Source: Rhypophila decipiens | Lineage: Eukaryota; Ascomycota; Sordariomycetes; Sordariales; Naviculisporaceae | Reading direction: 5' to 3' | DNA: 64,000 nucleotides | NCBI GenBank assembly: GCA_033297075.1 | Contig: MU858058.1 | Coordinates: 372,001 to 436,000 of the forward strand | Shown: piece after piece, positions 61,660-64,000 of the stretch | Numbering within the stretch: the first letter of the stretch is position 1 | Layout of the letters: the number at the start of each line of letters is the position of its first letter | The notes under the pieces: generated by a model | Seen by the model: only the letters and a program-made list of their open reading frames with translations | Databases searched by the model: none | What the model was told of the DNA's origin: nothing | Made by a program: the position numbers and the translations under genes

Positions 61660-64000
61660 ATGGATCCTGTGTCGGCGTTTGGCCTTGCGAGTGGCGTCGC
61701 TCAGTTCGTCGCCTTTACATCCAAACTCATTTCTACCACCGTGGAAATTTCGGAATCAGCGAGCGGAGCCACAGCCGACACTTTGGCCCTTGATACTCTC
61801 TATGGAAAGTTGAGCGAATTGAGCAAGAGTCTCTCGACGGGATCGGGGGTGAGCGGGGCTGGACAGCCCGCTGGCCTGGCCCAGATTTATGCTGGGGTCA
61901 GTGAGCTCTCGGCAACCTGCAAGAACGAGTGCGATAAGCTCCTCACGATTGTACAGCATCTCAAGTGCAATGTTCCAGGACCCAAGAGGTGGCAGAGCTT
62001 TCGAGCGGCGCTCCGAAAACTCATGGCACAGTCCGAGATTGACCGACTGGAAGCGCGCTTGAGCAGTACACAGGCTACCTTGACGCTTCACATATGTTCT
62101 ATCTCCAGGTGGGTAATTGTTCAGCTGTTTTCTTTCTTTCCAGACATCAAAATTCGGGGGGATGGGGGTTAGGCCTGGAAAGAGCAGAACTGACTAAATG
62201 TACCCAACATATAGCTACTGGCAGCAAGTTCATGTGCAAGAACTACGGCTCCTCCAAACTGAGAGCTGGCGGCTTCAACTGGATCACTCTGACACTCTTC
62301 GGAAGATTGAAAATGCCCTCGGAAGCTTGGAGGCCGATAATTTTAGGGCCCAAAGCCAGGCCACTGTTCCAGGCATCAGATCGCTAGAGCAGCAACTTTC
62401 TCAACTGACCTTGTCAGAGGAGCAGGCAGCAGCAGAACAAGCAATTCTGAGGAGTCTCAGCTTTGACAGCCGCCCCACGAGACACTTGACAATTCCTGAA
62501 GCGCACCAAAAGACGTTCCAATGGGTGTTGAAACACGGCTCTGACGAGGGTATGAGCAGGCTCGCGGGCTGGTTAGTTGCTGGCAAGGGCATCTTCTGGG
62601 TTTCTGGAAAGCCCGGTTCAGGCAAGTCCACGCTCATGAAGTTTGTCGCCGATTCACCAGAAACTGCTTCTCTGGCGTCCAAATGGTCTCTGTGGAACCG
62701 ACTCATCATCGGTAGCCATTATTTTTGAAGTGCTGGCACATCAATGCAGAAATCCCATCAAGGCCTTCTTCAGACATTGCTCTACGAAATCTTCCGCCAG
62801 CGTCCCGATCTCATCGAACCGACCTGCTCAGCGAGATGGCAGCAGGTGGCCGGGGGCAAATCTGGGAAAATGGATGCCTGGACTTTGGCCGAGTTGCACG
62901 AGGCACTTCGCAAAATTACTCCCAAAAACCTGACTTCTACTTCCACAGAGCACATGCAGGTAAAATTTTGCTTCTTCATCGACGGCTTGGACGAATACGA
63001 AGGCGACCACCTGCGGCTCTGTCAGAGCCTACAGGAACTGGCCAAATCTCCCAGTGTCAAGCTATGCGTATCAAGCAGGCCCTGGAATGTGTTTGAAGAG
63101 GCTTTCGGCAGTAATGTGGACTCCAAGATCTACATGCAAGATCTCACCAGAGACAACATACGTCGATATGCGCTCAGTCGTCTAGAAGAGCACCCCCGAT
63201 GGTCGTTGGTGGCCCCAATAGCCTCTCGCGGAAAATGGCTTGTCGACCAAATCACGGAAAGGGCATGCGGGGTTTTCCTTTGGGTCTTCATCGTGACCAA
63301 ACTGCTCCGGGAGGGCCTCACGAACAGGGACAGTTTTACCGATATTTCACGCCGGCTCGTGAGCTTCCCTGTCGAGCTTGAACCTTTCTTTCGACAGATT
63401 CTCGAATCGGTCGAGCCCTTCTACCACAAAAAAATGGCCAGCACACTACTCGTGGCCCTAGGGGCCGACTGGCCCCTGAATGGCTTGATATACGAGTTCC
63501 ACGAGCAGGAGTACGACAATGCCGACTATATGTTACACACCCCAACCAGTGTTATGAATGACGACGAAATGAAGGAGATTCTTGAAAACCTTGTATGGCG
63601 CCTGAACAGTAGGTCAAGGGGCCTGCTCGAGCTGGAGTCCGAGTCGGGCACCGTCACATTCTTACACCGCACCGTCCGAGACTTTCTCAAAACGCACGAC
63701 ATGTCAAAGTTTCTGTCAGAGAAGGTAGCCCGCGGCTTCAACACCAATTTCACACTCCTTAAGGCGCATATTACCCTCATCAAACGCGGCCAATTTGAAG
63801 ACGAGACTGTAAGGCAGAGCTTAGGGAAATATAATCCGTCCCACCTTGTCGACTTGACAGCCCATACCTTGAGGTTCGCAGGGGAATTAGACTTATCCCC
63901 TCCGCCCGGATGCGGCTACCAAGACTGCCTTGACGAGCTGGACAAGACCATCATAACAAAGGAGAGCCTGGGCCATCTGGCTATGAATCTTCAGGGCCTG
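61660..64000 (+). pseudogene. NACHT/STAND NLR-like gene with one in-frame stop, 3' end outside window
   Basis: Fungal NLR-like proteins use a NACHT ATPase switch to sense non-self and can trigger incompatibility cell death. Exon 61660..62108 is spliced to 62215 onward. The first 150 residues match the fungal STAND N-terminal domain style (MDPVSAFGLASGVAQFVAF). The P-loop is GKPGSGKS (residues 281-288), and the Walker B-type stretch FCFFIDGLDEYEGD lies at 62967-63008. Later comes LHRTVRDFLKT, typical of fungal NACHT proteins. At 62726-62728 the codon is TGA where family members carry Trp, in the SHYF-Trp-SAGT motif. The frame is otherwise open on both sides, to the end of the window. As read, the product ends after 320 residues, with the P-loop but no Walker B. 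It could be a recent pseudogene, a truncated allele, readthrough, or a base error. Nothing else is broken. Confidence 0.8.

Noticed and set aside
62726..62728. RIP as the cause of the NLR stop codon
   Set aside because: The mutated C on the opposite strand is in CpC, not the CpA preferred by RIP, and no other RIP-like changes break the frame.
62711..62748. A 38-base intron that would remove the TGA in the NLR gene
   Set aside because: It is too short to splice, and it would delete the conserved motif instead of restoring it.

Overview
The window is nuclear DNA from a filamentous ascomycete (Pezizomycotina; a Sordariomycete is my best guess, not proven). The genes have one to five short introns of about 60-80 bases with GTRNGT donors, CTAAC-like branch points and YAG acceptors. 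The gene set is fungal: a Zn2Cys6 regulator, a GPI-anchored Cu-only superoxide dismutase, a fungal-type STAND/NACHT protein and a DUF202 protein. I see no bacterial, plasmid, viral or CRISPR features.

Layout. 1-5055: the 3' part of a Dopey (DopA/Dop1) gene on the plus strand converges on MON1 on the minus strand. 5793-11502: a six-exon minus-strand gene for a 1,804-residue ankyrin protein whose N-terminal part resembles a nucleotidyltransferase fold. 12795-13205: a tiny three-exon gene for V-ATPase subunit f, visible only after splicing. 16236-17196: GPI-anchored Cu-only SOD. 20682-23054: a six-exon molybdenum-cofactor-sulfurase-like gene with the NifS-like part but no MOSC domain. 23055-34990: about 12 kb with no gene I can support, lying upstream of a short Zn2Cys6 transcription factor (34991-36542). 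36543-39889: a second gene-poor stretch. 39890-45617: four compact housekeeping genes in two divergent pairs, DUF202/OST2 and GRASP/TGS1. 46707-53165: two large Ser-rich, probably disordered proteins in tandem on the minus strand. 55860-60937: PDI, a small mitochondrial-looking protein and the SWR1 subunit Vps71, all on the plus strand. 61660-64000: a NACHT-type NLR-like gene cut by the window edge and carrying one in-frame TGA inside a conserved motif.

How the genes relate. Several products act in the endomembrane system: Dopey and GRASP at the Golgi and endosome, MON1 in late endosome-vacuole fusion, V-ATPase f in vacuolar acidification, OST2 and PDI in ER glycosylation and folding, and a secreted Cu-SOD. 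This is loose neighbourhood, not an operon, since fungal genes are transcribed singly. Divergent pairs may share promoters.

All exon structures were built by eye from splice signals and frame continuity; each multi-exon model listed as complete adds up to a whole number of codons. The least certain calls are the first exon of the sulfurase-like gene, the long intron of the DUF202 gene and the 3' end of the first Ser-rich gene.
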